From: Vibrio orientalis CIP 102891 = ATCC 33934
Lineage (GTDB): Bacteria > Pseudomonadota > Gammaproteobacteria > Enterobacterales > Vibrionaceae
Assembly (NCBI RefSeq): GCF_000176235.1
Contig: NZ_ACZV01000002.1
Location: forward strand, 186,001 to 250,000
Length of the DNA: 64,000 nt
Direction: 5' to 3'
How positions within the stretch are numbered: position 1 is the first letter of the stretch; the number at the start of each line of letters is the position of its first letter. Position numbers and translations under genes: made by a program. Of the stretch, positions 48,268 to 57,748 are shown in pieces. The notes beneath the pieces were generated by a model, which had not been told where the DNA came from, did not search any database, and worked only from the letters and a program-made list of their open reading frames with translations.

Positions 48268-48306
48268 TTACAGTAGTGTCTAGTTCATGATTTTATAGGA
48301 ACTTTA

Positions 48307-48810
48307 ATGAGTAATATTCCATTAAAACAATCAGGTGTGCGTTGGCTTTGGCTAGCGATTGTTATCTTCTTTGCTGATATTGCTATCAAGTTGTTTGTGA
48401 TGGACAACATGGGTTATGGCTGGGCAAATCGTATCGAAGTGCTCCCGTTCTTTAACCTGCTGTATGTTCACAACTACGGCGCAGCATTTAGCTTCCTAAG
48501 TGACCAAGCGGGTTGGCAACGTTGGCTGTTTACTGGTATTGCCTTTGCGGTAACCGGTATGCTTACGTACTGGATGAGCAAGCTGCCAGCAAAAGAGAAG
48601 TGGAATAATATTGCTTATGCGATGATTATTGGTGGTGCGGTAGGTAATGTATTCGACCGCGTAGTGCATGGATTTGTCGTCGATTACCTAGATTTCTTCT
48701 GGGGGGATTACCACTGGCCTGCATTCAATCTAGCGGATACCACTATTTGTATCGGTGCAGCAATGATTATTCTTGATGGCTTTCGTAACAAAGAACAAGC
48801 CAAAGCGTAA
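48307..48810 (+). CDS. lspA: Lipoprotein signal peptidase (signal peptidase II)
   Basis: Aspartic protease that cuts the signal peptide off diacylglyceryl prolipoproteins. 167 residues, four membrane segments; catalytic Asp residues in [15 protein letters not shown] and FNLADTTIC. It works after Lgt, encoded 11 kb upstream. ATG 48307 follows AGGA in the repeat-proximal sequence. Confidence 0.95.
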   Translation: MSNIPLKQSGVRWLWLAIVIFFADIAIKLFVMDNMGYGWANRIEVLPFFNLLYVHNYGAAFSFLSDQAGWQRWLFTGIAFAVTGMLTYWMSKLPAKEKWNNIAYAMIIGGAVGNVFDRVVHGFVVDYLDFFWGDYHWPAFNLADTTICIGAAMIILDGFRNKEQAKA

Positions 48811-48833
48811 TTCGTGATTGAGTGAATAACCTT

Positions 48834-48870
48834 AAGCGCTGTCGGTTGATTCAGGCAGCGCTTTTCTTTA
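48834..48870 (+). terminator. Hairpin after lspA
   Basis: AAGCGCTG (48834-48841) and CAGCGCTT (48856-48863) with a 14-base loop, then TTCTTT; a likely partial terminator before fkpB. Confidence 0.6.
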
Positions 48871-48939
48871 TGTTGAAGCGCTAATTGGTGTGCCTTTCTA
48901 GCATCGATAAAATAACAACAACTCCAAGGAAGTAGTAAC

Positions 48940-49371
48940 GTGACGACAATTGCCCAAGATTCAGCAGTAACTCTGCATTTTACCATTAAAATGCAAGACG
49001 GTTCGGTAGCCGACAGTACCCATAACATGGGGAAGCCAGCAAAGCTTGTTATCGGCGATGGCAGCTTAAGTGAAAACTTTGAGCAGTGCTTACTCGGTTT
49101 AAAAACTGGAGACCAAAAAGCGATTGAGCTTAAAGCTGAAGATGCGTTTGGTATGCCAAACCCTGATCATGTCCACCATATGGATCGCGCCAAGTTTGTT
49201 GGTGATGCTGAGGTTGAAGTCGGTACCATTATGGCATTCTCTGGCCGTGATGGTATGGAGATCCCAGGCATTATTACCGAAATCGCCGGTGATTCAGTAA
49301 CAGTAGACTTCAACCATCCACTTGCTGGGCAAGATGTGACTTTTGAAGTTGAGATTTTGTCAGTAGAATAA
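48940..49371 (+). CDS. fkpB: FKBP-type peptidyl-prolyl isomerase (SlpA/FkpB)
   Basis: Cytoplasmic FKBP with an inserted-flap chaperone domain. 143 residues from GTG 48940 (after AAGGAAG). Motifs VTLHFTIKMQDGSVADST, EDAFGMPNPDHVH and FNHPLAGQDVTFEVEI are those of FkpB/SlyD-like enzymes; it lacks SlyD's His/Cys-rich tail. Sits between lspA and ispH exactly as in E. coli. Confidence 0.93.
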   Translation: MTTIAQDSAVTLHFTIKMQDGSVADSTHNMGKPAKLVIGDGSLSENFEQCLLGLKTGDQKAIELKAEDAFGMPNPDHVHHMDRAKFVGDAEVEVGTIMAFSGRDGMEIPGIITEIAGDSVTVDFNHPLAGQDVTFEVEILSVE

Positions 49372-49395
49372 GCGGCCAAAGAAGAAAACGACTCC

Positions 49396-50361
49396 ATGAG
49401 CAATGAAATGAAAATTAAGTTAGCTAACCCTCGCGGTTTTTGTGCCGGTGTAGATCGTGCCATCAGTATCGTTGAGCGTGCTTTAGAAATGTACCAGCCA
49501 CCGATCTATGTACGCCACGAAGTGGTACATAACCGTTTTGTTGTGGAAGGCTTAAAGCAGCGCGGGGCTATCTTTGTTGAAGAGTTAAGTGAAGTGCCAG
49601 ATGACAACATTGTTATCTTTTCTGCTCATGGTGTCTCGCAGGCAGTGCGCAAAGAAGCTAAGCAGCGTGATTTAACCGTGTTTGATGCAACTTGCCCACT
49701 AGTGACTAAAGTCCATATGGAAGTGGCTCGCGCGAGCCGTAAGCATATGGAAGTGGTCTTAATCGGTCATGTTGGTCACCCTGAGGTTGAAGGCACGATG
49801 GGCCAATACGCCAGTGATGAAGGCGGTATGTACTTGGTTGAAAGACCAGAAGACGTTCTTAAGCTTAAAGAACTGGTTAAAGACCCTAATCACTTGCACT
49901 ATGTCAGCCAAACCACGTTATCGGTTGATGAAACAGCAGACGTCATTGAAGAGCTGCGTCGCGTATTCCCTGATATCCAAGGTCCACGTAAAGATGATAT
50001 CTGTTACGCAACACAAAACCGCCAAGATGCGGTGCGTGAAATGGCCACTGACGTTGATGTGGTGATTGTGGTTGGTTCTAAAAACTCTTCAAACTCTACT
50101 CGCTTAAAAGAGCTAGCTGAAAAGTTAGGTACCCCGGGTTACTTAACGGATTGCCCTGAAGATATCGAACCAAAATGGTTTGAAGGAAAAGTGAAAGTTG
50201 GCGTTACTGCTGGCGCCTCTGCACCAGAAGAGTTGGTCAATCAAATCCTTGAGCGCATTAAAGATCTGGTTGGCACGCGATCGGTTGAAGAAATTCAAGG
50301 TCGCGAAGAGAACATGTTCTTTGAAGTGCCTAAAGAGTTGCAAATTAAACAAGTCGATTAG
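49396..50361 (+). CDS. ispH: 4-hydroxy-3-methylbut-2-enyl diphosphate reductase
   Basis: Last step of the MEP isoprenoid pathway, a 4Fe-4S enzyme. 321 residues from ATG 49396. The three cluster cysteines are visible: GFCAGVD, DATCPLV and DDICYATQ (16, 100 and 203 in this numbering). The ATG at 49408 would put the first two at 12 and 96, as in E. coli, and may be the true start; neither has a good ribosome-binding site. Last gene of the ileS-lspA group. Confidence 0.95.
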   Translation: MSNEMKIKLANPRGFCAGVDRAISIVERALEMYQPPIYVRHEVVHNRFVVEGLKQRGAIFVEELSEVPDDNIVIFSAHGVSQAVRKEAKQRDLTVFDATCPLVTKVHMEVARASRKHMEVVLIGHVGHPEVEGTMGQYASDEGGMYLVERPEDVLKLKELVKDPNHLHYVSQTTLSVDETADVIEELRRVFPDIQGPRKDDICYATQNRQDAVREMATDVDVVIVVGSKNSSNSTRLKELAEKLGTPGYLTDCPEDIEPKWFEGKVKVGVTAGASAPEELVNQILERIKDLVGTRSVEEIQGREENMFFEVPKELQIKQVD

Positions 50362-50379
50362 CCGTTAACTGTTACTTAA

Positions 50380-50405
50380 AGCCAGCATCTATTGCTGGCT
50401 TTTTT
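50380..50405 (+). terminator. ispH terminator
   Basis: AGCCAGCA/TGCTGGCT around TCTAT, then six T residues. Confidence 0.9.
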
Positions 50406-50417
50406 ATTGTCTGTACA

Positions 50418-50443
50418 AAAGAAAAGGCTCCCGGAGGAGCCTT
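50418..50443 (-). terminator. cstA terminator
   Basis: AAGGCTCC (50424-50431) with GGAGCCTT (50436-50443); on the minus strand followed by TTCTTTTG. Confidence 0.75.
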
Positions 50444-50471
50444 AAACGTTAGCAAGCGAAGTGCGATTTGC

Positions 50472-51956
50472 TTATGCAGTTTCTGTTACTGCTTGTGGTT
50501 TTTCTTCATCAGCTAGGTCAGTTTCGCCTTTACCTTTTGAACGCTTAATCACATAAGCAGTCACGGCTAGAGTAAATAGAACTCCCGAAATCGTTGACAC
50601 TTGAATCGGTAGACCAAAGCCTAACGTGCTGTTGTTAAGAATGAAGGTCGCACACACAGTAGTCATAAACATCGCAGGGATTGTAGTAATCCAGTGCATC
50701 TTGTTGTGACGTAGTAGGTACGCTGAAGCTGTCCACAGCATCATTACAGCCGTTGATTGGTTAGCAAAGCCGAAGTAGCGCCAAATAATGCCGAAGTCTA
50801 CTTGAGTTAAGATGCCGCCGATTACAAACAGTGGCACTGCCATCATTAGGCGATTACGTAGGGCTTTTTGATCAACGTTGAAGTACTCAGCTAAAATTAG
50901 ACGGCTTGAGCGGAATGCTGTGTCACCAGAAGTAATGGGTAGAATCACCACACCTAGGAAGGCAATCACACCACCAAATACACCCAGTAGGCCAAATGAT
51001 GCGCTGTATACCACGTTACCCGGGCCGCCATTCTTCACTGCTTCAGACAGTGCGTCGAGTGAGCCGAAGAAAGAGAGAGCAATAGCACACCAGATTAAAG
51101 CGATAACACCTTCACCAATCATTGCACCGTAGAAAACGAAGCGACCATTCTTTTCGTTCTCCATACAACGAGCCATCAATGGTGACTGTGTTGCGTGGAA
51201 GCCAGAGATAGCGCCACAAGCAATGGTAATGAATAGCGCAGGCCATAGCGGCATATCATTCGGGTTTAGGTTTGTGAACATGTCAGAAACTTGGAAGTCA
51301 CCCATAACAGTATGCTCGCTTGAGAAAGCAACCGCCGTCATTAGGCCTACAGACATGAAGATCAGTAGTGCGCCGAATAGTGGGTAGAAACGGCCGATGA
51401 TCTTATCGACAGGAACAATCGTTGCGATGATGTAGTAAGCAAAAATCGCGATAACCATTGTGGTCATGCTGACGCTTAGGCTAGTTTGATCATTAATTAG
51501 GTTGGTGATCATACCCGCTGGAGCGGAAACAAACACAACGCCTACAAGTAGCAGCAGAATAATGGCAAAAATGTTCATAAAATGTTTTGCGCCATTACCT
51601 AGGTAGCGACCAGTAATTGTTGGGACTGAAGCACCGCCATTGCGAACGGAAAGCATGCCAGAGAAGTAGTCGTGTACTGCGCCAGCAAAGATACAACCAA
51701 TCACAATCCAAAGCATTGCCGCTGGGCCATACAGAGCACCCATGATAGGGCCGAAGATTGGACCAACACCTGCTATGTTCAATAATTGAACTAGGTAAAC
51801 TTTCTTCGTCGACATTGGTACGTAGTCAACGCCATCCGTTTTGGTATGGGCAGGTGTTTGACGCTTTTCGTTGATACCAAAAATCTTCTCAACGAATGCA
51901 CCGTAAATAAAGTAGCCGCCGATTAAAGCTGCAACACAGGTTAGAAACCACAACAT
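50472..51956 (-). CDS. cstA: CstA/BtsT-family pyruvate/peptide transporter
   Basis: Inner-membrane transporter of the carbon-starvation family; relatives take up pyruvate (BtsT, CstA) and possibly peptides. 494 residues from ATG 51956 (AAGGA upstream), some 14 hydrophobic segments; the N-terminal half has LLNIAGVGPIFGPIMGALYG and GCIFAGAVHDYFSGMLSVR, both family hallmarks. The frame is open 26 codons further upstream without support. At 494 residues it is shorter than E. coli CstA or BtsT (~700). A regular octamer array precedes it. Confidence 0.92.
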   Translation of the reverse strand: MLWFLTCVAALIGGYFIYGAFVEKIFGINEKRQTPAHTKTDGVDYVPMSTKKVYLVQLLNIAGVGPIFGPIMGALYGPAAMLWIVIGCIFAGAVHDYFSGMLSVRNGGASVPTITGRYLGNGAKHFMNIFAIILLLLVGVVFVSAPAGMITNLINDQTSLSVSMTTMVIAIFAYYIIATIVPVDKIIGRFYPLFGALLIFMSVGLMTAVAFSSEHTVMGDFQVSDMFTNLNPNDMPLWPALFITIACGAISGFHATQSPLMARCMENEKNGRFVFYGAMIGEGVIALIWCAIALSFFGSLDALSEAVKNGGPGNVVYSASFGLLGVFGGVIAFLGVVILPITSGDTAFRSSRLILAEYFNVDQKALRNRLMMAVPLFVIGGILTQVDFGIIWRYFGFANQSTAVMMLWTASAYLLRHNKMHWITTIPAMFMTTVCATFILNNSTLGFGLPIQVSTISGVLFTLAVTAYVIKRSKGKGETDLADEEKPQAVTETA

Positions 51957-52037
51957 AACACTTGTTCCTTGGTGAAATTGATTAAGCTCACGATGAATAC
52001 TAAATAAACTCATCCCAAGCTTCATTCGCTTCACAAG

Positions 52038-52125
52038 TGAACGGTCATATAGCAGATTGAGTGGTTTGCTGAGAAACTAAATGGTTTTTCTCTAATCTCA
52101 GTGGCATTTATTTGAGTTTAGTGGT
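52038..52125 (-). promoter_or_regulatory. Five octamers at exact 20-bp period upstream of cstA (candidate BtsR/LytTR sites)
   Basis: On the plus strand: TGAACGGT 52038, TGAGTGGT 52058, TAAATGGT 52078, TCAGTGGC 52098, TTAGTGGT 52118, each eight bases long. In the cstA direction they read ACCRYTYA-like, close to the E. coli BtsR (YehT) motif ACC(G/A)CT(C/T)A as I recall it, whose two copies are 21 bases apart. The nearest octamer ends 82 bases from the cstA ATG. A LytTR regulator of the BtsR type is encoded 7.5 kb away. Confidence 0.65.
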
Positions 52126-52175
52126 TTGATGGCTAGGTTTACCTACCTTAACCAGCAAAAAAACAAGGAAAAACA

Positions 52176-52526
52176 ATGAGAAAAATAGTTATCGCTGCGA
52201 TGGTGGCACTCGTTACGGCTTGTGCAAGCAGTCCTGAGCAGTTAGCTGAACAAGGAGATTGGCACCAAATTGGTTATCAAGATGGAGTCAGTGGTCACAC
52301 ACAACGTTCGTTTAAAGAGCTGGCAAGTTTGGGCAGCGTTAAACAAGCGGACTATGACCAAGGCTATTTAGAAGGAGTTGGAGAATACTGTAACCCAGAT
52401 TTTGCTTATCAAATCGGCTTATCAGGTCAATATTATGAAGGCGTTTGTGAAGGCACAGAAAATGCTCAGAAGTTTCGCATGGAGTGGCAGCGTGGCTGGA
52501 ATGAACATTCTAATCATGCAAACTAA
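52176..52526 (+). CDS. DUF2799 lipoprotein
   Basis: 116 residues with a lipoprotein signal (lipobox VTAC, Cys about 16). The mature part has repeated G-Y-x-D-G/E blocks (IGYQDGVSG, YDQGYLEGVGEYC, RGWNEH) seen in DUF2799 proteins of unknown function. Divergent from cstA; the octamer array lies between them, so it might be co-regulated. Confidence 0.72.
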   Translation: MRKIVIAAMVALVTACASSPEQLAEQGDWHQIGYQDGVSGHTQRSFKELASLGSVKQADYDQGYLEGVGEYCNPDFAYQIGLSGQYYEGVCEGTENAQKFRMEWQRGWNEHSNHAN

Positions 52527-52630
52527 TTGTCTCAAATTTGAGATGGATAATTAGAAAAGCCTGACAGAGCGAGTTGTTGATTTTTGTTACTTTATTTTGC
52601 AAATCAACCATAAAGTAACATGAGATTAGA

Positions 52631-52972
52631 ATGAGAAAGTACTGGATACTTGCGCTCTGTTTAGCCCCGTTAATGGCGAATGCGGGTAACCCGCTTAAAG
52701 AAGCGGTGAAAGCGAACCGTAATTACCAAGCTGAAAAGCAGCAGATTAACCATCGTATCAATAAAACGAAGCGTTCGTTAAAGCAAGTCAGTGATGGCAC
52801 CTACGCTGACGATAAAGTTAAGCAAAAGGTCAATCAAGCATCAAGCAAGTACACCCATAAGATGAACAATGCCAAGAAGCTAACTGATCCCAAACAACTT
52901 AAGCGCAAAGCGAACAACAAGATAAAGCAAGAGAAGCGTAAAGCCGTCGATAAATGGCTAGCTGAAGATTAA
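52631..52972 (+). CDS. Small secreted Lys-rich protein of unknown function
   Basis: 113 residues; signal peptide cleaved near ANA (about 19), then a helical, very basic region (KQQINHRINKTKRSLKQV..., RKANNKIKQEKRKAVDKW). The pattern suggests a periplasmic helical or coiled-coil protein. I do not recognise the family. AGATTAGA before the ATG is a weak ribosome-binding site. Confidence 0.6.
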   Translation: MRKYWILALCLAPLMANAGNPLKEAVKANRNYQAEKQQINHRINKTKRSLKQVSDGTYADDKVKQKVNQASSKYTHKMNNAKKLTDPKQLKRKANNKIKQEKRKAVDKWLAED

Positions 52973-52995
52973 CAGAGGGAGCCATTCCCTCCGTT
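52971..52995. terminator. Hairpin between the Lys-rich gene and murQ
   Basis: GAGGGA/TCCCTC core with outer AAC/GTT pairs around GCCAT. There is no strong T run; it may end both convergent genes. Confidence 0.45.
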
Positions 52996-53001
52996 AAGAC
53001 A

Positions 53002-53925
53002 TTACCTTTGATGGCTTTGTACCGCTTTGCGTAAGAAGCCATCTTGCTTATCTAGCTGTTGGCGGGCAGTGTCAATCGGCATACCGGTTAAAAGAACCAA
53101 GATGGCAAGCTTCACATCATAGTCGGTTTGCTCTAGCGTTTTCGTCGCCTCACTTTCATCGCACTCCGTGGCTTGCATCACGATACGAGAGGCGCGAGCG
53201 ATCAACTTTTTGTTGGTCGCTTTTACATCCACCATTAGGTTTTGATAGCTCTTACCTAAACGAATCATACTTGCTGTGGTTAGCATGTTGAGCACCAGCT
53301 TTTGTGCAGTACCAGATTTTAATCGAGTTGAGCCAGTGAGTGCTTCAGGGCCGACGACAGGACTAATGGATATTTGAGCCACATCAGCAATTGGAGAGTC
53401 AGGGTTACAAGATAGGGCGACGGTTGTTGCACCTATGTCATTGGCATAGTTTAGCGCGCCAATTACGTAAGGTGTACGTCCACTTGCCGCGATGCCGACC
53501 ACGACATCCTTAGTGCTAAAATCGATCGATTTCAGATCGTCGACACCAAGTTCAACCGAGTCTTCTGCGCCTTCTTTTGCTTTAAGAATTGCTTCAGGGC
53601 CACCTGCTATTAAGCCGATCACCATCTGATCTGAGACGCCAAAGGTTGGTGGGCATTCGGATGCGTCCAGCACACCCAATCGCCCGCTGGTGCCTGCGCC
53701 CGTATAAATTAGGCGTCCACCTTGTTGAAATGCCGCTGTGATTTTATCTACTGCTTGCGCTATTTCAGGCAACACTTTTTCTACTGCTAATGGAACAAGC
53801 TGATCTTGTTGGTTAATTCGCTTCACTATCTCTAAAGAAGGCAGTAAGTCGATATCCATGGTTTCTGGGTTTCGACCCTCTGAGACAAGGTGAGATAGAG
53901 CTGCAATAAGTGCGTCGTTCGTCAT
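53002..53925 (-). CDS. murQ: N-acetylmuramic acid 6-phosphate etherase
   Basis: Cleaves the D-lactyl ether of MurNAc-6-P to give GlcNAc-6-P during murein recycling. 307 residues; SIS-type sugar-phosphate fold, signature [21 protein letters not shown] and [18 protein letters not shown], and a C-terminal UBA-like helical tail. Eight bases downstream of anmK in the same operon. Confidence 0.95.
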   Translation of the reverse strand: MTNDALIAALSHLVSEGRNPETMDIDLLPSLEIVKRINQQDQLVPLAVEKVLPEIAQAVDKITAAFQQGGRLIYTGAGTSGRLGVLDASECPPTFGVSDQMVIGLIAGGPEAILKAKEGAEDSVELGVDDLKSIDFSTKDVVVGIAASGRTPYVIGALNYANDIGATTVALSCNPDSPIADVAQISISPVVGPEALTGSTRLKSGTAQKLVLNMLTTASMIRLGKSYQNLMVDVKATNKKLIARASRIVMQATECDESEATKTLEQTDYDVKLAILVLLTGMPIDTARQQLDKQDGFLRKAVQSHQR

Positions 53926-53933
53926 GTGAGTCC

Positions 53934-55046
53934 TTATTTATCTGCGGGGTAGATAACCCCAAGAGAAGCCAATTTAGAGGCTCCTGTCACTTCAGGCAGA
54001 TTACTTGGTAAGTTGTGAATACGGCGATAGGCAAGCCAAGCAAAGGCCATCGCTTCCATATTATCACTGTCGATACCTTTGTCGTTTGTGGTCATTACGG
54101 TCCAATCTGGGAGTACCTGAGACAATCGCTCCATAAGTAGCGGGTTCTGCGCACCGCCGCCACAAGTGAGTAGTTCGGGCTTATCGCCGATTTGATACTT
54201 CTCCACTTCCTGCGCGATAGAGGTGGCGGTGAATTCGCATAGCGTTCGTTGCACATCGTGATGAGGTAGTGAATGCCTAGCCAAGATGTTTTCTAGCCAT
54301 GTTAGGTTAAATAGTTCGCGGCCAGTGCTTTTAGGTGCAGCCAGTGACAAGTAGGGTTCGCTGAGCAGTTCAGCAAGCAGGGAATTATTCACCTCACCCT
54401 GCAGAGCAAACAGCGCATCTTTATCATAAGGCTGTTTGAGATGCTTCATACACCACGAGTCCATTAGCATGTTACCTGGGCCGGTATCATAGCCAATCAC
54501 GGCTAGACTAGGGCGAAGTACTGAAATATTAGCAATACCACCGATATTAAGCACCACTACACTAGAGTGAGTGGAGTGAAAGATAGATTGATGAAAGGCA
54601 GGGACTAACGGTGCACCTTGGCCACCTAATGCCATATCTTTACGCCTAAAATCCGCTACGGTATCAATACCTGTAAGGGCGGCAATAATATTGGCGTCAC
54701 CGAGTTGCATCGTAAATGGGCTGTCACTGTTAGGCTGGTGGAATACAGTTTGGCCATGATTACCAATGGCGGTTACTTGTGATGCGGTATAGTCAGATAT
54801 ATTCAGCAAGCTATTGATAGCTTCTGCATAGAGCTTGCCGAGTTGGTGATCGATTTCGCCCACTTCAATTAGATTGGTTTGTTGGCCAATACAGATATTG
54901 AGCACGCGTTGTTTAAGCTCATCAGGTATAGGGTAGTCTTGTGATGCTAAGAGGCGCAGTTGATTATCTTCAATTTCGACAAGTGCGGTATCAATGCCAT
55001 CAAGGCTGGTGCCCGACATGACCCCAATATACAGTTCTTTATTCAT
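53934..55046 (-). CDS. anmK: Anhydro-N-acetylmuramic acid kinase
   Basis: Hydrolyses and phosphorylates 1,6-anhydroMurNAc to MurNAc-6-P, the MurQ substrate. 370 residues from ATG 55046 ([18 protein letters not shown] is the family start); further motifs [20 protein letters not shown] and [12 protein letters not shown]. Its start overlaps the end of the upstream kinase gene by eight bases, so translation is coupled. Confidence 0.95.
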   Translation of the reverse strand: MNKELYIGVMSGTSLDGIDTALVEIEDNQLRLLASQDYPIPDELKQRVLNICIGQQTNLIEVGEIDHQLGKLYAEAINSLLNISDYTASQVTAIGNHGQTVFHQPNSDSPFTMQLGDANIIAALTGIDTVADFRRKDMALGGQGAPLVPAFHQSIFHSTHSSVVVLNIGGIANISVLRPSLAVIGYDTGPGNMLMDSWCMKHLKQPYDKDALFALQGEVNNSLLAELLSEPYLSLAAPKSTGRELFNLTWLENILARHSLPHHDVQRTLCEFTATSIAQEVEKYQIGDKPELLTCGGGAQNPLLMERLSQVLPDWTVMTTNDKGIDSDNMEAMAFAWLAYRRIHNLPSNLPEVTGASKLASLGVIYPADK

Positions 55047-55917
55047 TGATGAGTTCCACCTGTTGCTTAGCCAATAAGGTTGCACCATCCAAGGCATTAC
55101 CTTTAGCGTCAATCACTCTTTGCTGCCAATGCGTTTTAAGATGAGCTTGATAGTATGCGCCCAAACTTCCTAGAAAAGCGATATCTAACTCATTATTTTT
55201 GCAGCATTTTGTAATGAGATTATCAATGTGTCGATGGGCCTCATCCAAAATAGCTTGGCTGTTCCGGCAGCCTTGCTCAGCGTATTCAATCACGATTGGC
55301 GCTAACTGAGCAAAATCTGCCGCTTTGGCCATTTTTAACCATTGAAGCAAGGTTTTTCGATCGCGGCCAAAATGTTCAATCAAGTAGCCAGTAAGTGGAG
55401 ATGTTTCTAAAGTTTCAATGGAGTTAATCAATACTCGAATCGCTTGTTGGCCAAGCCAAGCTCCGCCAGCCTCATCACCAATTGGAAAGCCCCATCCGCC
55501 GAATAGTTCGGTGTCGCTTTCGGCAGTGAGCGTCATTGCCACGGCACCAGTACCGATGGCTATAGTATTGACGGCTTTGCCATTGTTGGCGCCTAGAAGT
55601 GAGATATGGGCGTCAGTCGTGACAATGCAATATGGATAATCAGCGAGTGCGTTCTGTAACTGTTGCTTGAGCTTTGGGTTGCCCGCTCCAGCTACTCCAA
55701 TCACTATCGAGACATTTTTCGCCTTTAAATGGCATTGCTCTAAGCAGTACTCAATGGCGTCTTTAATGGTCGCTATGGCCGCACTGCCTTGTTGAGTAAG
55801 GGATGACGGACCGGATGTTAAGCTGAAAAACGGGTCCGTCGTTAGGGGGGCTAGAGGCGTTAAACGAAGGGCGGTTTTGGTACCGCCCCCGTCGACAGCA
55901 AGAAGGTGCGTAATCAT
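55039..55917 (-). CDS. BadF/BadG-family amino-sugar kinase (N-acetylglucosamine kinase-like)
   Basis: ASKHA-fold ATP-dependent kinase. 292 residues with the phosphate 1 loop AVDGGGTKTALRL, IVIGVAGAGNP, AIGTGAVAMT and GDEAGGAWLGQQAI. The family includes eukaryotic-type GlcNAc kinase, glucosamine kinase and clostridial MurK, which phosphorylates both MurNAc and GlcNAc. Context (AnmK, MurQ, NagZ) suggests it phosphorylates the GlcNAc released by NagZ, or imported MurNAc. Specificity cannot be read from sequence. Confidence 0.8.
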   Translation of the reverse strand: MITHLLAVDGGGTKTALRLTPLAPLTTDPFFSLTSGPSSLTQQGSAAIATIKDAIEYCLEQCHLKAKNVSIVIGVAGAGNPKLKQQLQNALADYPYCIVTTDAHISLLGANNGKAVNTIAIGTGAVAMTLTAESDTELFGGWGFPIGDEAGGAWLGQQAIRVLINSIETLETSPLTGYLIEHFGRDRKTLLQWLKMAKAADFAQLAPIVIEYAEQGCRNSQAILDEAHRHIDNLITKCCKNNELDIAFLGSLGAYYQAHLKTHWQQRVIDAKGNALDGATLLAKQQVELINE

Positions 55918-55920
55918 GAG

Positions 55921-57513
55921 TTATACAGTCTGTAAGTCATTTTGTTCTTGTTGTTGTGTCTTACCACACAGGCATACACAAAGTGAAACCAATGTGCCAA
56001 TACATAATTGGTATGGGAATGCGAGTCGTACCCCAACCCAATCAGTGTTAATAACGCCCATTACGCTATCCCAAACGTAGGCTTGCAGCAGTAACGTCGT
56101 TAAGAAACCAGCTATTAGAGCCATCGCAACGGATGTCTCGCTGCCACGTTTGGTAAAGATAGCAGTGAAGTAGACACCGAGTAAGCCTGTGTAGGCGAAG
56201 ACCATTACGCTCAGTGCAAAAGAGAGTAGTGGCATGTCTGTATATTGCTGCCAGTAGTAACATAAGATGCCCATACTACCGAGCGCAATGGCTGCAACCG
56301 CCATACCAAAACGGCCTGCTTTTACGTAATGGAAGTCATCTTGCTTGCCATCTTTAGCCTCTTTCCAAGGTTTATAGAGATCTTGAATCGCGACTGATGA
56401 CATTGAATTTAAACCAGAGTTTAGGGTAGAGAGCGCCGCAGCCACTACGCCGACAGTTACTAGCCCTCTCAGACCTGCTGGCATCTCATTAAGCACGTAG
56501 TACATGAAGATGGTGACGTGCTCGCCATTGAAATTCTGCACGACTTCTTTACCTTCTACTCCCATCAGTTCAGGGCGTTGGTAGAAAATGTACAGCAGTA
56601 GTCCAATGGTCATAAATACCAGTACAACAGGGATAGAAAACACAATCGAATTAATCATCGCTTGTGAACCTTGTTTGGCGTTTTTACATGTCAGTACTCG
56701 TTGGGTCATGTCTTGGTCTAGGCCGAATGCACCGATATTGAGCAGCACAAAGCCAGTAATACACGCCCAAAAGCTGAATGTTCCTGCTGGTGAGAAATCT
56801 AAGCTGAAGTCGAGCAGCGTCAGCTTCGACATCTGGTCATCACCGGGATTTTGCAACGCATGCACGATTTGCCCCATGTCGGCTGGGATCTGACCTAATA
56901 AGTAGACGATGACAGCAAGCGCAGCACCAACATAAACAACCAACTGAATCAGATCGCTCCAGATGACCGAACGAATCCCACCCATGTAGGTATAAGCAAG
57001 GCCAACAATAACCAATATAACGACAGAAGTGACAACGCTAGAAGGATCGATATTGGTAAATAGGATCATAGAGACGGCAATGGCAGCCATGTAGAGACGA
57101 GAACCCGATGCGAATACGCGGCCAACAAGATACATCAAGCCAGCACGTTGTTTGGTCTTCTCACCAAAACGAATTCTCAGCAGTTCGTAAACGGTGGATA
57201 CTTTGTTCTGGTAGAAGCGAGGGATCAGCACCCAAGCAACAAACAGTGCACCTAAGATACCGCCGATGTTGGTTGCAAGGTAAGTTAGGTTGCCACGATA
57301 GCTAGATTCTGGTCCGCCGAGAAAGGTTGCGGCTGATTGTGACGTCGCAAGAACTGACACGGCCACCACCCACATTGGCATACTGTTGCCACCAAGAAAG
57401 TAGTCTTTAGTTGAAGTAATTTTGACACGGCTAAAGTGCCAACCTGTATAAGCAATCAATGCGAAATACAACGCAAACACTGCCCAATCTAATGAAGTAA
57501 ATAGCGAATTCAT
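55921..57513 (-). CDS. Sodium:solute symporter (SSS family), likely amino-sugar importer
   Basis: 530 residues from ATG 57513 (GGAG six bases upstream), about 13-14 membrane segments in the LeuT/SglT fold: STKDYFLGGNSMPMWVVAVSVLATSQSAATFLGGP, GMIYLVGR-type loop, and GLDQDMTQRVLTCKN match SGLT-like symporters. Three bases from the kinase gene, so it is cotranscribed. The operon context points to a murein-derived sugar as substrate; this is inference. Confidence 0.85.
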   Translation of the reverse strand: MNSLFTSLDWAVFALYFALIAYTGWHFSRVKITSTKDYFLGGNSMPMWVVAVSVLATSQSAATFLGGPESSYRGNLTYLATNIGGILGALFVAWVLIPRFYQNKVSTVYELLRIRFGEKTKQRAGLMYLVGRVFASGSRLYMAAIAVSMILFTNIDPSSVVTSVVILVIVGLAYTYMGGIRSVIWSDLIQLVVYVGAALAVIVYLLGQIPADMGQIVHALQNPGDDQMSKLTLLDFSLDFSPAGTFSFWACITGFVLLNIGAFGLDQDMTQRVLTCKNAKQGSQAMINSIVFSIPVVLVFMTIGLLLYIFYQRPELMGVEGKEVVQNFNGEHVTIFMYYVLNEMPAGLRGLVTVGVVAAALSTLNSGLNSMSSVAIQDLYKPWKEAKDGKQDDFHYVKAGRFGMAVAAIALGSMGILCYYWQQYTDMPLLSFALSVMVFAYTGLLGVYFTAIFTKRGSETSVAMALIAGFLTTLLLQAYVWDSVMGVINTDWVGVRLAFPYQLCIGTLVSLCVCLCGKTQQQEQNDLQTV

Positions 57514-57598
57514 AGCAGCTCCGTAGCATGAATTATGTAGGGTATATATCGTTGTTATTTTGCACAGTATGTCGGGTTGAATAGGCAACCCAAAACTC

Positions 57599-57699
57599 TA
57601 TTCCTTGATGGAATAATGAGCAGTTCTTTTTTTTGATGACGGTCCCAATTGGAGACTAAAGCTATTCCAAAGTGAATTAGAAGTTGGAATAGCTATTCC
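57599..57699. promoter_or_regulatory. Candidate MurR operator region (TATTCC/GGAATA half-sites)
   Basis: TATTCC (57599-57604) and GGAATA (57610-57615) form an inverted repeat with a 5-base spacer; TATTCC recurs at 57663-57668; GGAATAGCTATTCC (57686-57699) is a perfect 14-bp palindrome within TTGGAATAGCTATTCCTAA. All lie in the 235-base gap between the divergent symporter and murR genes, where an autoregulating RpiR-type repressor would bind. Confidence 0.6.
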
Positions 57700-57748
57700 T
57701 AATAAACAGCGGGATAAGTAAACTAAGTGGCATTAAAGGAGTGTTTAA

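Noticed and set aside
52058..52085. The cstA upstream octamers as a CRP or Pho box
   Set aside because: The TGTGA-N6-TCACA and CTGTCAT patterns do not fit; the 20-base step with a GG core fits LytTR-type sites better.
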